Shown here one piece after another: positions 1-7,925 of a stretch of DNA of 54,193 nucleotides (the stretch's first letter is position 1; each line of letters opens with the position of its first letter). The stretch lies in NCBI GenBank assembly GCA_905213265.1, contig CAJMHR010000010.1:1-54193 (forward strand), written 5' to 3'. The notes beneath the pieces were generated by a model, which did not search any database, was not told the origin of the DNA, and saw nothing but the letters and a program-made list of their open reading frames with translations. Position numbers and translations under genes: made by a program. Origin of the DNA: an uncultured Collinsella sp. Its GTDB lineage: Bacteria > Actinomycetota > Coriobacteriia > Coriobacteriales > Coriobacteriaceae.

Positions 1-119
1 ATTAATGGATGGAAACGGGTGTTCTATCGGGACACACATTTTGTCCTATAAGCCAGAGATGACTTTGATTATGAATCAAGCCAGCAGCCCTGACATAGCT
101 GCAATGCAATTGCTACAAG

Positions 120-145
120 AAAGGCCGCCCTTGCTGGCGGCCTTT
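120..145 (-). terminator. Intrinsic terminator after ettA
   Basis: A perfect 10-bp stem (AAAGGCCGCC paired with GGCGGCCTTT) with a 6-nt loop lies 10 bases beyond the ettA stop. Read on the minus strand it ends in TTTCTTG. Bases 1-119 upstream of it show no gene I can support. Confidence 0.8.
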
Positions 146-155
146 CTTCTTGTTG

Positions 156-1835
156 CTAGTCGCGCGTCAGCTTACGGTGAATACGATGCGGCTGGGCTGC
201 ATCCTCGCCCAGGCGCTCGATGCGGTTGGCCTGATAGGCCTCGAAGTTGCCCTCGAACCAATACCAGTTGCCCGGGTTCTCATCGGTGCCCTCCCACGCC
301 AGAATGTGCGTGGCGACACGGTCCAGGAACATACGGTCGTGGCTAATGACCACCGAGCAGCCCGGGAACTCGAGCAGCGCCGCCTCGAGCGAGGACAGCG
401 TCTCGACGTCGAGGTCGTTCGTGGGCTCGTCGAGGAGCAGCAGGTTGCCGCCCTGCTTGAGCGTAAGCGCCAAGTTCAGACGGTTGCGCTCGCCACCGGA
501 GAGCACGCCAGCGCGCTTCTGCTGGTCCTGGCCCTTAAAGCCAAAGCTCGCCACATACGCGCGGCTGGGGACCTCGGTCTCGCCGACCATCATGTGATCC
601 AAGCCGTCCGAGACGACCTCCCATAGGTTCTTATCGGGGTCGATGCCGGAACGGTTCTGGTCGACGTAAGAAATCTTGACGGTCTCGCCCACCTCGAGCT
701 CGCCCGAAGTCAGCGGCTCCAAGCCCACGATGGTCTTGAACAACGTGGTCTTACCGACGCCGTTGGGGCCGATGACGCCCACGATGCCGTTACGCGGCAG
801 GGTGAACGATAGGTCGTCGATGAGCACACGGCCATCGAACTCCTTGTGCAGGTGATGGGCCTCAAGCACCTTGTTGCCCAGACGCGGTCCAACGGGAATG
901 CGGATGTCGGTCCAGTCGAGCTTCTGGCTTGCGCGGGCCTCGGCCTCCATCTCCTCGTAGCGAGCCAGACGGGCCTTGTTCTTGGCCTGACGGGCCTTGG
1001 GCGAGCTGCGCACCCACTCGAGCTCGGCCTCCATGCGCTTGGCGAGCTTGGCGTCGCGATTGCCCTGCGCCTCGATACGGGCGGCCTTGGTCTCCAGATA
1101 CGTGGAGTAGTTGCCCTTGTAGGGATAAAGGTGACCACGGTCGACCTCGCAGATCCACTCGGCAACGTTATCCAGGAAGTAGCGGTCGTGCGTGACGGCA
1201 AGCACCGCGCCCTGGTAGTTGTGCAGGAAGTGCTCGAGCCACAGGATCGACTCGGCGTCCAGGTGGTTCGTGGGCTCGTCGAGCAGCAGCAGGTCGGGAG
1301 CCTCGAGCAGCAGCTTGCACAGGGCCACGCGGCGGCGCTCGCCGCCGGAAAGCACGTTGACCGGCATGTCGGAATCGGGCAGCTGCAGGGCGTCCATGGC
1401 CTGGCCGAGCTTGGAATCGATATCCCAGCCGTCGGCGGCGTCGATCTCGTCCTGGAGCTTTCCCATCTCAGCCATGAGGGCGTCCATGTCGCAGTCCGGG
1501 TCGCACATCTCCTCGCCGATCATATTGAAGCGATCGACCTTGGCGATCATATCGCCAAACGCCATGCGCACGTTCTCGATAACGGTCTTGTCGTCGTCGA
1601 GCGGCGGCTCCTGCTGCAGGATGCCCACGGTGTAGCCGGGGGTGAGCCTGGCATCGCCGTTGGAGACCTCCTCGATGCCGGCCATAATCTTGAGCAGGGT
1701 CGACTTGCCCATACCGTTGGGGCCCACGACGCCGATCTTGGCACCGGGGTAGAAGCTCAGGGTCACGTCGTCAAGGATTACCTTGTCGCCATGGGCCTTG
1801 CGAGCCTGATACATCTGGTAGATAAACTCCGCCAT
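156..1835 (-). CDS. ettA: Energy-dependent translational throttle protein EttA (ABC-F ATPase)
   Basis: This 559-aa protein has two ABC ATPase domains and no membrane segment, which is the ABC-F layout. The first Walker A (GPNGMGKS) is at residues 38-45. The second (GPNGVGKT) lies in the C-terminal half, and each domain has an LSGGE signature. A basic linker of about 70 residues between the domains matches the tRNA-contacting region of the family. EttA binds the ribosomal E site and gates entry into elongation according to the ATP/ADP ratio. Length and order are those of EttA rather than the antibiotic-resistance ABC-F proteins. It is transcribed alone and ends at its own hairpin. Confidence 0.93.
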   Translation of the reverse strand: MAEFIYQMYQARKAHGDKVILDDVTLSFYPGAKIGVVGPNGMGKSTLLKIMAGIEEVSNGDARLTPGYTVGILQQEPPLDDDKTVIENVRMAFGDMIAKVDRFNMIGEEMCDPDCDMDALMAEMGKLQDEIDAADGWDIDSKLGQAMDALQLPDSDMPVNVLSGGERRRVALCKLLLEAPDLLLLDEPTNHLDAESILWLEHFLHNYQGAVLAVTHDRYFLDNVAEWICEVDRGHLYPYKGNYSTYLETKAARIEAQGNRDAKLAKRMEAELEWVRSSPKARQAKNKARLARYEEMEAEARASQKLDWTDIRIPVGPRLGNKVLEAHHLHKEFDGRVLIDDLSFTLPRNGIVGVIGPNGVGKTTLFKTIVGLEPLTSGELEVGETVKISYVDQNRSGIDPDKNLWEVVSDGLDHMMVGETEVPSRAYVASFGFKGQDQQKRAGVLSGGERNRLNLALTLKQGGNLLLLDEPTNDLDVETLSSLEAALLEFPGCSVVISHDRMFLDRVATHILAWEGTDENPGNWYWFEGNFEAYQANRIERLGEDAAQPHRIHRKLTRD

Positions 1836-1926
1836 TTGTCTGTTTTATCCTTTCTACCTGTTGTTTCCCTATTCTTGATTCGCTTTAGTGGAAACGAAAT
1901 GAGAAAACCAGCTCTGAAACGTAACG

Positions 1927-1954
1927 AAAAAGGGGCATGGTTGCCCACACCCCC
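1927..1954 (-). terminator. Terminator after the SdpI-like gene
   Basis: On the minus strand a GGGG...CCCC stem, extended by about five further pairs including G-U pairs around a GCAA loop, is followed by TTTTT. It lies about 65 bases past the SdpI-like stop and before ettA. Confidence 0.65.
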
Positions 1955-2019
1955 TAATACTACCTGGGAAAAGTCCCCCGGAACATACTATGAACTGCGT
2001 ACGCTAGTTTTCCGCAACC

Positions 2020-2724
2020 TTAACGAGCGGCTCGCTGCGATTTGCGCCACAACAGATACGAGTAGACGTAGACGGCTCCAACCGAACCAAACGCCAGAAC
2101 CGCAATCACCGCGGCGACGACTTCACTCGAAAGCACGCTGCCTGCCACGCCCATCACAATCAGGCCAATACCCAGCACCATAAAGCAGGCGCCGCCAAAA
2201 CGCTGCGTACGGCGCCAGTTTTCGGGATCGGCAAGCGCCCAAGGTGTCTTGATACCGAGCGTATAATTCTGCTTCACACGCGGCAAATAGTTGCCTACGC
2301 CGATGAACAGCAAACCGACAACACCGGAAATCAGCACGTTAACCGAACCGACCGCCGGCACCACGCCCCAGACCGTAAGCTCTCCCAGCCAGCTTATGGC
2401 GCACATGAACAAGGTGAAGGCGATTACGAAGCCCTGGTAGAACTTGCCCGAGGTTCGATATGCCTCACCTTTGGGGTCGATGCGCGGCACCACGCAGAAC
2501 ATTGCGAGAAGCGCCAGAGGCAGCACGCCGAGCGCGGAGGCCATCCAGCTAGGACCCCAACCGTCGACGGCGCCGTTCGCGCCCCAGTGCGTGGGAATCT
2601 GCGCAGGCAAGCTCGGCATCACCATGAGGTGCGCTACGACATTGGCGACGCACAGAGCGACCAGCACAATCCACACGCGCGACGATACCCCCGTGGGGTG
2701 AATGCCCTTGTTTTCGTTATTCAT
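2020..2724 (-). CDS. SdpI/YhfL-family integral membrane protein
   Basis: This 234-aa protein has an N-terminal membrane segment, a DUF1648-like region with the motif PTHWGANG near residue 50, and several more hydrophobic segments. The LPRVKQNYTLGIKTPWAL motif in the middle is typical of SdpI. In Bacillus, SdpI gives immunity to the killing peptide SdpC and sequesters the repressor SdpR at the membrane. No toxin gene is visible here, so the role is more likely membrane sensing or a homologous immunity function. I use the start at 2724, which overlaps the upstream regulator by 8 bases; the longer reading frame would begin deep inside that gene. Confidence 0.85.
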   Translation of the reverse strand: MNNENKGIHPTGVSSRVWIVLVALCVANVVAHLMVMPSLPAQIPTHWGANGAVDGWGPSWMASALGVLPLALLAMFCVVPRIDPKGEAYRTSGKFYQGFVIAFTLFMCAISWLGELTVWGVVPAVGSVNVLISGVVGLLFIGVGNYLPRVKQNYTLGIKTPWALADPENWRRTQRFGGACFMVLGIGLIVMGVAGSVLSSEVVAAVIAVLAFGSVGAVYVYSYLLWRKSQRAAR

Positions 2725-2995
2725 CCTTATCACCTTCCGTGTTTGTAAAGCCCATAAACCAGCCAATTAAATCCTGCATGACGGTGGTGTTTAAGCTGTA
2801 TACGATGTTTTGGCCATGGCGCTCGTCGGTCACCAACCCGGCGTTTTTGAGCGTCGCCAAGTGATGGCTTAGCGACGGCTTACTGATATCGAAATGCTCG
2901 GCAAGCTCCCCCGCCGTGCAATTGCCCTCGCGCAGCAACTCCAAAATGCGCCGTCGCGTTGGATCGGCAAGCGCCTTAAAACCCTCTCCCGGCAT
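2717..2995 (-). CDS. ArsR-family autorepressor (SdpR-like)
   Basis: This 92-aa winged-helix repressor is close in length and motif to SdpR: LADPTRRRILELLREG, then FDISKPSLSHHL as the recognition helix. It has no obvious metal-binding cysteine pair, so it is not a metal sensor of the SmtB type. The start at 2995 is chosen because AGGAGG sits a few bases upstream, overlapping two earlier in-frame ATG codons. The 8-bp overlap with the SdpI-like gene implies translational coupling. The SdpR/SdpI model predicts that it represses its own promoter and is titrated to the membrane by its partner. Confidence 0.88.
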   Translation of the reverse strand: MPGEGFKALADPTRRRILELLREGNCTAGELAEHFDISKPSLSHHLATLKNAGLVTDERHGQNIVYSLNTTVMQDLIGWFMGFTNTEGDKDE

Positions 2996-3029
2996 AAGAC
3001 CTCCTCTCATCATCTCTCATGACGCGCAC

Positions 3030-3067
3030 ACTATACTCGATATTTAGATGTTTGTCTAACTATCTAA
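3030..3067 (-). promoter_or_regulatory. Promoter and operator of the sdpR-sdpI-like operon
   Basis: Read on the minus strand there is a TAGACA-like -35, a 17-bp spacer and a TATAGT -10 at 3030-3035. An inverted repeat TTAGAT...ATCTAA at 3044-3067 covers the -35 region, as expected for an autoregulatory ArsR operator. The call is by eye only. Confidence 0.5.
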
Positions 3068-3077
3068 TCTTGTACTC

Positions 3078-3113
3078 AAAAAAATAGCCGCCTCCGCGTA
3101 ATGCGAAGACGGC
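3078..3113 (-). terminator. Hairpin with minus-strand U tract upstream of the sdpR-like gene
   Basis: A stem of about 11 pairs (GCCG...CGGC with several G-U pairs) is followed on the minus strand by seven T residues. No minus-strand gene lies between it and tcdA. It may therefore stop antisense transcription or be a relic. Confidence 0.5.
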
Positions 3114-3293
3114 CACTTCTCACGCTACAAACGTGTTTGGGAGTTGGCCAACCCGCTGCAACGGGTGCCATCTGCTTCATCTTATGCGAACCCCGATCCC
3201 ATTTCAACAAGCCCAAGGGCTCAAATGGAATCGCGATAACACCTATAATGGCGATAGCTAAAACACGATTCGCTTCCCCATCGGAGGATGTCT

Positions 3294-4088
3294 ATGACCG
3301 AAACCGCTGCCGCTCTCGTCGAGACACGCGACACCAAGCTCGAGATCATCATGGGCCGCGAGGCACTCGATAAGCTCGCCGATGCTACGGTGTTGGTGCT
3401 CGGCTGCGGAGGCGTGGGCTCCAACTGCTGCGAGGCACTCGCCCGCGGCGGCATTGGTCATTTCGTCATTCTGGACAAGGACATCGTCGCGCCCAGCAAT
3501 ATCAATCGCCAGGCTATCGCCTTTCACAGCACTATCGACAAGCGCAAGGTCGATGTTATGGAAGCCATGATCCACGACATCAATCCCACCGCCACCGTTA
3601 TCAAACGCACCGAATACCTGCTGAGCGACAACATCGACGAGTTCTTCGCGAGCGTTTTGGAGCAGACGGACGGCAAGCTCGACTACGTCGTCGACGCCAT
3701 CGACACCATCTCGGCCAAGCTCACCATTGCCAAATATGCTCAGGACCACGACATTCGTTTGGTTAGCTCCATGGGCGGGGCCAACAAGCTCCATCCCGAG
3801 TGCCTCCGCTTTGCCGACATTTTCGATACGGTACGTGACCCCATGAGCCGCATCATGCGCAAAGAATGTAAGAAGCGCGGAATCAAGAGTCTGCACGTGC
3901 TGTTTAGCTGCGAGGAATCGGTTAAGACCCAACCCCGCGACCCGTCCAACATCCACGAGCGTACCGAGTTGGGTACCGCCAGCTTTATGCCGCCCATCAT
4001 GGGTCAGATGATTGCCGGCGAGGTTATCCGCCAGATCAGCGGGCGCGGCACCGAGCGCGTACGCGCCGACGGCCAACGCCTGGACTAG
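3294..4088 (+). CDS. tcdA: tRNA threonylcarbamoyladenosine dehydratase
   Basis: This 264-aa protein belongs to the ThiF/MoeB/E1-like superfamily. The nucleotide-binding loop GCGGVGSN is at residues 37-44, and an acidic residue then the NINRQ motif (residues 69-73) follow, as in TcdA (CsdL). TcdA uses ATP to cyclise t6A at position 37 of tRNAs to ct6A. GGAGG at 3283-3287 abuts an ATG at 3288 but is spaced 6 bases from the ATG at 3294, so I chose 3294. The gene is followed 14 bases later by the TatD-type gene, and the two are probably cotranscribed. Confidence 0.88.
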   Translation: MTETAAALVETRDTKLEIIMGREALDKLADATVLVLGCGGVGSNCCEALARGGIGHFVILDKDIVAPSNINRQAIAFHSTIDKRKVDVMEAMIHDINPTATVIKRTEYLLSDNIDEFFASVLEQTDGKLDYVVDAIDTISAKLTIAKYAQDHDIRLVSSMGGANKLHPECLRFADIFDTVRDPMSRIMRKECKKRGIKSLHVLFSCEESVKTQPRDPSNIHERTELGTASFMPPIMGQMIAGEVIRQISGRGTERVRADGQRLD

Positions 4089-4102
4089 CAGAATGTCCTG
4101 CG

Positions 4103-4885
4103 ATGGAACCGCAATTCTTTGACACGCATTGTCATCTTGATTTGATGCTCGGCCCCGATGCTGCAGCCAGTGAGTCGGCGGCGTCGGGTCTGGGGCTCTT
4201 TGACTGCGGGGTCGACCCACGCGACTTTTCGGCCGCAAACGAGCGCGCCCGTCGCCAACCAAGCATCATCGCCGGCGTTGGGCTTCACCCCTGGTGGCTC
4301 GCCGACGGCCGCTGCGGTCCCGCCGAAGTCAACCTGCTTTGCGAGTTTGCTGCCCAAGAGCGCTACATCGGCGAAGTCGGACTTGACTTTTCCGCTCGTT
4401 TTGCCTTAAGTGAGCCGCTACAAATACAGGCATTTGACTGGCTCTGCGATACACTCGTGCAGCATCCTCTTACCGGGCGAGTGATATCAATTCACGCCGT
4501 TCGTTCAGCAGGAGCCGTACTGGACGTCCTCGAATCGCATGGACTACTCATCCCAAACCCCGACTCCCCCGCTATCATCTTCCACTGGTTTAGCGGTACT
4601 TCGGACGAACTCGTCCGCGCGCGTAATGCGGGCTGTTATTTTTCCGTGAACGAGCGGATGCTCGCCACCAAGCGCGGTCGCGAATACGCCCGACAGATCC
4701 CACTCGATCGTTTACTGCTCGAGACCGATGCGCCGGCGGAGGCAAACACAGAAACAAGCGCACAGTCGCTCATCAGATCGCTCACAAGGACCTCGATGCG
4801 CATTGCCTCACTCAAAAACTGTGACGCTAAGCACATTGAGTCGGCAGTTTTAGCAAATGCGCGCTCTGTATTTGACCTTCGCTAA
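4103..4885 (+). CDS. TatD-family metal-dependent hydrolase
   Basis: This 260-aa protein has the TatD amidohydrolase fold signals. DTHCHLD at residues 7-13 supplies the first metal histidines, GEVGLDF the metal-bridging glutamate, FHWFSG a further histidine, and LLLETDAP the late aspartate. Family members act as metal-dependent 3'-5' DNA exonucleases or related phosphohydrolases, but substrate specificity cannot be told from sequence. The spacing after tcdA suggests one operon. No strong Shine-Dalgarno lies before the ATG at 4103. That would fit translational coupling, and this is the first ATG of the frame. Confidence 0.82.
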   Translation: MEPQFFDTHCHLDLMLGPDAAASESAASGLGLFDCGVDPRDFSAANERARRQPSIIAGVGLHPWWLADGRCGPAEVNLLCEFAAQERYIGEVGLDFSARFALSEPLQIQAFDWLCDTLVQHPLTGRVISIHAVRSAGAVLDVLESHGLLIPNPDSPAIIFHWFSGTSDELVRARNAGCYFSVNERMLATKRGREYARQIPLDRLLLETDAPAEANTETSAQSLIRSLTRTSMRIASLKNCDAKHIESAVLANARSVFDLR

Positions 4886-4894
4886 CCCCTGTGG

Positions 4895-5117
4895 GCAAAA
4901 AATGCCAAATATGAGTACTGCTACCGGAATGGATACATTACTTTTAACTTCCCAACCGCCAGAATAATCCTCGATTGTCCGCTAATTAAAGCTTTTACAG
5001 TCATTCATCCTGCGTTTTCGCAAATCTTAAACCCCTCCAGACGCTCAAATCACATCTGAAGGGGTTGATTTTGCTGCGACTAAATTAGTCACAGTACTCA
5101 TATTTGGCATTTTTTGC
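4895..5117. repeat. 223-bp element bounded by perfect 26-bp inverted repeats
   Basis: Bases 4895-4920 and 5092-5117 are exact reverse complements over 26 bases. The 171 bases between them hold no reading frame of note but do contain a terminator-like hairpin. I could not find a clear target-site duplication outside the repeats. Candidates are a miniature inverted-repeat element or a structured intergenic RNA. Together with the hairpin at 5121-5163 it fills the space between the TatD-type gene and frlD. Confidence 0.7.
5030..5073 (+). terminator. Terminator downstream of the TatD-type gene
   Basis: Bases 5030-5041 pair with 5055-5066 (11 of 12 positions, core AACCCCT/AGGGGTT) and are followed by GATTTTGC. 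The hairpin sits inside the inverted-repeat element. Confidence 0.6.
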
Positions 5118-5120
5118 ACA

Positions 5121-5163
5121 CCGAGTCCCGGGGAGGCACCCGCACCTCCCCGGGACCGCTCGG
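5121..5163 (-). terminator. Strong GC hairpin after frlD
   Basis: A 12-bp perfect stem at 5125-5136 and 5145-5156 is extended by CCGAG/CTCGG at the base. It begins where frlD ends. There is no U tract on either strand, so it may protect the 3' end or act as a Rho-type or bidirectional stop. Confidence 0.55.
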
Positions 5164-6027
5164 CTATTCGACGATTGGTGCTCCGTGGCCCCAAGAACCT
5201 TCCATGCCGCACACGGTCGAGGCAAACCCGGCAGCAAAGTCGAGCGCGCGCTCGATGGCCTCGGCGCCATCCTCACCACGCTTGACGGAATCGAGATAGC
5301 ACATCAAAAACGAGGTGAGGAACGAGTCGCCCGCCCCCATGGTGTCCTTCATGTCCGTTACCGGTTTAGCCAGCTGGCGGTAATAACGCTCGCCGTCGTA
5401 AGCAATGCAGCCCTCGGCGCCCGCCGTAGCCGACACAAAACGCGGACCCAGACCCTTCACCCATGCCAGACGCTCGCGAATCTCGTCCTCGCTCGCGGCA
5501 TCCGCCGCACTAAAGAAAGCGAAATCGACGTAGGGCGCAATCTGCTCGTAGTACTCGTCGGTGGAGTCGTCCGAAAAGTCAAAAGAGACCGTGACGCCCG
5601 CAGCCTTCAACTTGGGCAGCTCGCGCTCGGTAAAGCAGTAGTTGCCCGAATGAACCACATCGAACTGCTTCATGTACGCAAGGTCAAAGCGATCGAGGAC
5701 ATAGCGCGCATCGCCACGGATACCGCCCTCGTTGGAGCCAAGGAAGACACGGTCACCGTCAACGACGGTCACGCGAGCCGCTCCGTTCTCGCCAATCATC
5801 TGCTCGCACTTGTCAAGCTCGATACCCTCATCCTCGAGGCTTGCAATGACATGCTCGGCAGCGGCGTCATTGCCAAAAATGCCCATGTATGCAGAGCGTG
5901 CGGCACCGCATTTCTTGGCATAAACGGCGAAGTTCACCGCATTGCCGCCGGGATACATGGTGTGGATATGCTCGTAGCGATCGACGACGTTGTCGCCAAA
6001 TCCGAGCGCGTTAACGTTAAATGCCAT
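5164..6027 (-). CDS. frlD: Fructoselysine 6-kinase (PfkB family)
   Basis: This 287-aa ribokinase-fold kinase has GGNAVNFA near residue 27 and the ATP/anion-hole motif GAGDSF at residues 231-236, where D234 is the expected catalytic base. It is the last gene of the minus-strand operon, 14 bases after frlB. FrlD phosphorylates fructoselysine or a related Amadori compound at C6 in the cytoplasm, making the substrate of the FrlB deglycase. The pairing with a FrlB-type SIS protein is what makes FrlD more likely than a general sugar kinase. The exact amine moiety cannot be told from sequence. Confidence 0.85.
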   Translation of the reverse strand: MAFNVNALGFGDNVVDRYEHIHTMYPGGNAVNFAVYAKKCGAARSAYMGIFGNDAAAEHVIASLEDEGIELDKCEQMIGENGAARVTVVDGDRVFLGSNEGGIRGDARYVLDRFDLAYMKQFDVVHSGNYCFTERELPKLKAAGVTVSFDFSDDSTDEYYEQIAPYVDFAFFSAADAASEDEIRERLAWVKGLGPRFVSATAGAEGCIAYDGERYYRQLAKPVTDMKDTMGAGDSFLTSFLMCYLDSVKRGEDGAEAIERALDFAAGFASTVCGMEGSWGHGAPIVE

Positions 6028-6041
6028 GGCCTTTGCCCCTT

Positions 6042-7010
6042 CTAGTACTCGACGACGCCCATGTAGCGACGGAAATCGGGATCATGGTCAAACACCTTGC
6101 CGCGTGCGGCACGCAGCTCGCAGTTCATGGCGTAGAACAGCACCGGGTCCAGATAGGCACGGACGCTCGCCGGCACGGCTTCCATACCGTACTCCTTGGC
6201 ATCGAGCACCATCAGCGTATCGGTATGCGTCTTAAGGAACGCCAGGGCGCGCTCGTCCATAGCACGGCACTCGCTGGAGCCCATCTGCAGGAAGTAAAAA
6301 ACGCCATCCTGAGTAGCCTCGAAGGGGCCATGGAAGTACTCGGCAGAGTGGATGTAGCTGCAGTGCTGCCACTGCATCTCCATAAGAGAGCAGATAGCGA
6401 AACCGTAGGTCTGGCTAAAGTTGGGACCGCTGCCCAGAATATAGAAGAACTCGTGCTCCTGGCAAAGCTTGGCAAAGCGATCACCCAGCTCGGCATTTAC
6501 CTTCTCGCGTGCCGGGGGAAGAATCTTATCCATCTCGGCAATACCGGCATACATATCGGCAAGATCGGCGTAGCCCTCCTGCTGATCGAGCAGCTCGGCC
6601 GCAAGCGACAGCGAAATGCCAGCGGGGACCTCGGCCTGCGGCACGCCCTCGCCCCACGGGTAGACCCACGTGGTCCACTTGCCGGAGTCAATCTTGGATC
6701 CAGCGTTGTCGGTCTGGGCGATCACCGTAGCGCCGGCAGCAAGGGCAATCTCACAGCCCTCGACGACCTCGGGGGTGTTGCCACTGTGGCTGCAAGCAAT
6801 GACCAGGGATTTCTCACCCAAGCGGCGCGGGCGCATGATATCAAACTCGCGAGCCGTATAGATATACGAAGTGAAGGTGGTTGCCTCGCGCTGCAGAAGC
6901 TCATGAGCCGGGATCAAATCGATCATGGAGCCACCGCAAGCAATCCAGTAGACGCTGTCGAACTTGCCCTTCTCGGCAATTGCCTCTTTGATCAGGTCGT
7001 GTGCGTTCAT
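6042..7010 (-). CDS. frlB: Fructoselysine 6-phosphate deglycase (SIS domain)
   Basis: This 322-aa protein has two SIS half-domains, with ACGGSM at residues 24-29 and the phosphosugar loop SHSGNTPE at 74-81. FrlB-type deglycases split fructoselysine 6-phosphate into lysine and glucose 6-phosphate, feeding glycolysis. The start at 7010 is chosen because AAGGA lies 8 bases upstream; the earlier in-frame codons lack a ribosome site. It lies between frlC and frlD on one strand with short gaps. Glucosamine-6-phosphate synthase and other isomerases share SIS domains, but this length and the neighbours favour FrlB. Confidence 0.87.
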   Translation of the reverse strand: MNAHDLIKEAIAEKGKFDSVYWIACGGSMIDLIPAHELLQREATTFTSYIYTAREFDIMRPRRLGEKSLVIACSHSGNTPEVVEGCEIALAAGATVIAQTDNAGSKIDSGKWTTWVYPWGEGVPQAEVPAGISLSLAAELLDQQEGYADLADMYAGIAEMDKILPPAREKVNAELGDRFAKLCQEHEFFYILGSGPNFSQTYGFAICSLMEMQWQHCSYIHSAEYFHGPFEATQDGVFYFLQMGSSECRAMDERALAFLKTHTDTLMVLDAKEYGMEAVPASVRAYLDPVLFYAMNCELRAARGKVFDHDPDFRRYMGVVEY

Positions 7011-7072
7011 ATCCAGTTCCTTTCTTGTTTGGTCCACAATCAATGACGTTGGTTGCGTGGCCGATAGTTGTT

Positions 7073-7924
7073 TTAGTCAATCAGATATTTCTCGAATGCG
7101 GCCATGTTCTTGGCATCTGCCGCCGCCGGGTCATCATAGTAACGACCGTCCGTGATTTCCTGGCCCAGCATGCCGTCGAAACCATGGGCGTTGAGCGTGG
7201 CAACGAAGGCGTCCATATCGTGCTTGCCATCGCCCCACACCAGATGGCCATACGGATCACCGTCGATAAAGTGCATCTCGTGAATTGCCCCATCACCAAA
7301 GGCGGCAAACCAGTCCTCGAGCGTCTCGCCTGCAACGCCCATCGCGGTTGTATCAACCATGGGCTGTAAGTACGGGCTCGCGACCTCGTCAATCATGCGC
7401 TTCGCATCGGAAACCGTCGTCACAAGGTTGCTCTCCTCGGGACGCAGGCTTTCCATCGTAAGCACCAGACCGTGCTCGCCGGCATACTCCGCCAGAATGG
7501 ACATGTGCTCGCGGCTGCGCTTCCAGGCTTCCTCGCGGTCCTCGTCCCAGTCGCCCCAGCCCGAGTTGACGGACATACGGTCGCACCCAAGTACCTCGGC
7601 AAGCTCAATGCCGTGCTTAAAGTACGCCAGGCTGCGCTGTTCATGCAGCGGTTTGCGTGCGCAGTATTGCCAAGGATAGACAACATTCTCGGGACACAGA
7701 GTACGATACCTAAGCCCACGGTCTGCAGCTTTTTTCGCCAGGACCTCAGCCTCAAAGTAGCCCGTATGGTCGAGTGTCACATGCGGCTCCGCACACCACA
7801 GCTCAATGGACTCAAAGCCCAAACGCTGCTGCACATCAAGGAAGTAATCGAGCGACCACATGATGTAGTGGATATTCATGCCCGCAATCTGTTCGCGGCG
7901 CAGCGTCGGCTTGGATTCAGACAT
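7073..7924 (-). CDS. frlC: Sugar isomerase/epimerase, FrlC-like (TIM barrel)
   Basis: This 283-aa protein has the xylose-isomerase-like TIM barrel fold. An ESIELW segment is near residue 38, TMESLRPEESN supplies the first metal glutamate, and MVDTTAM, HFIDGD and GQEITDG provide later metal or sugar ligands in the order seen in FrlC. FrlC interconverts fructoselysine and its C3 epimer psicoselysine, widening the range of substrate entering FrlB/FrlD. It follows the amidohydrolase gene by one base. Function is inferred from fold, ligand order and neighbours; another ketose epimerase is possible. Confidence 0.75.
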   Translation of the reverse strand: MSESKPTLRREQIAGMNIHYIMWSLDYFLDVQQRLGFESIELWCAEPHVTLDHTGYFEAEVLAKKAADRGLRYRTLCPENVVYPWQYCARKPLHEQRSLAYFKHGIELAEVLGCDRMSVNSGWGDWDEDREEAWKRSREHMSILAEYAGEHGLVLTMESLRPEESNLVTTVSDAKRMIDEVASPYLQPMVDTTAMGVAGETLEDWFAAFGDGAIHEMHFIDGDPYGHLVWGDGKHDMDAFVATLNAHGFDGMLGQEITDGRYYDDPAAADAKNMAAFEKYLID

Positions 7925-7925
7925 C

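Noticed and set aside
846..2183. A 445-codon plus-strand frame opposite ettA
   Set aside because: Val/Ala/Leu/His-rich translation typical of an antisense frame; ettA is certain.
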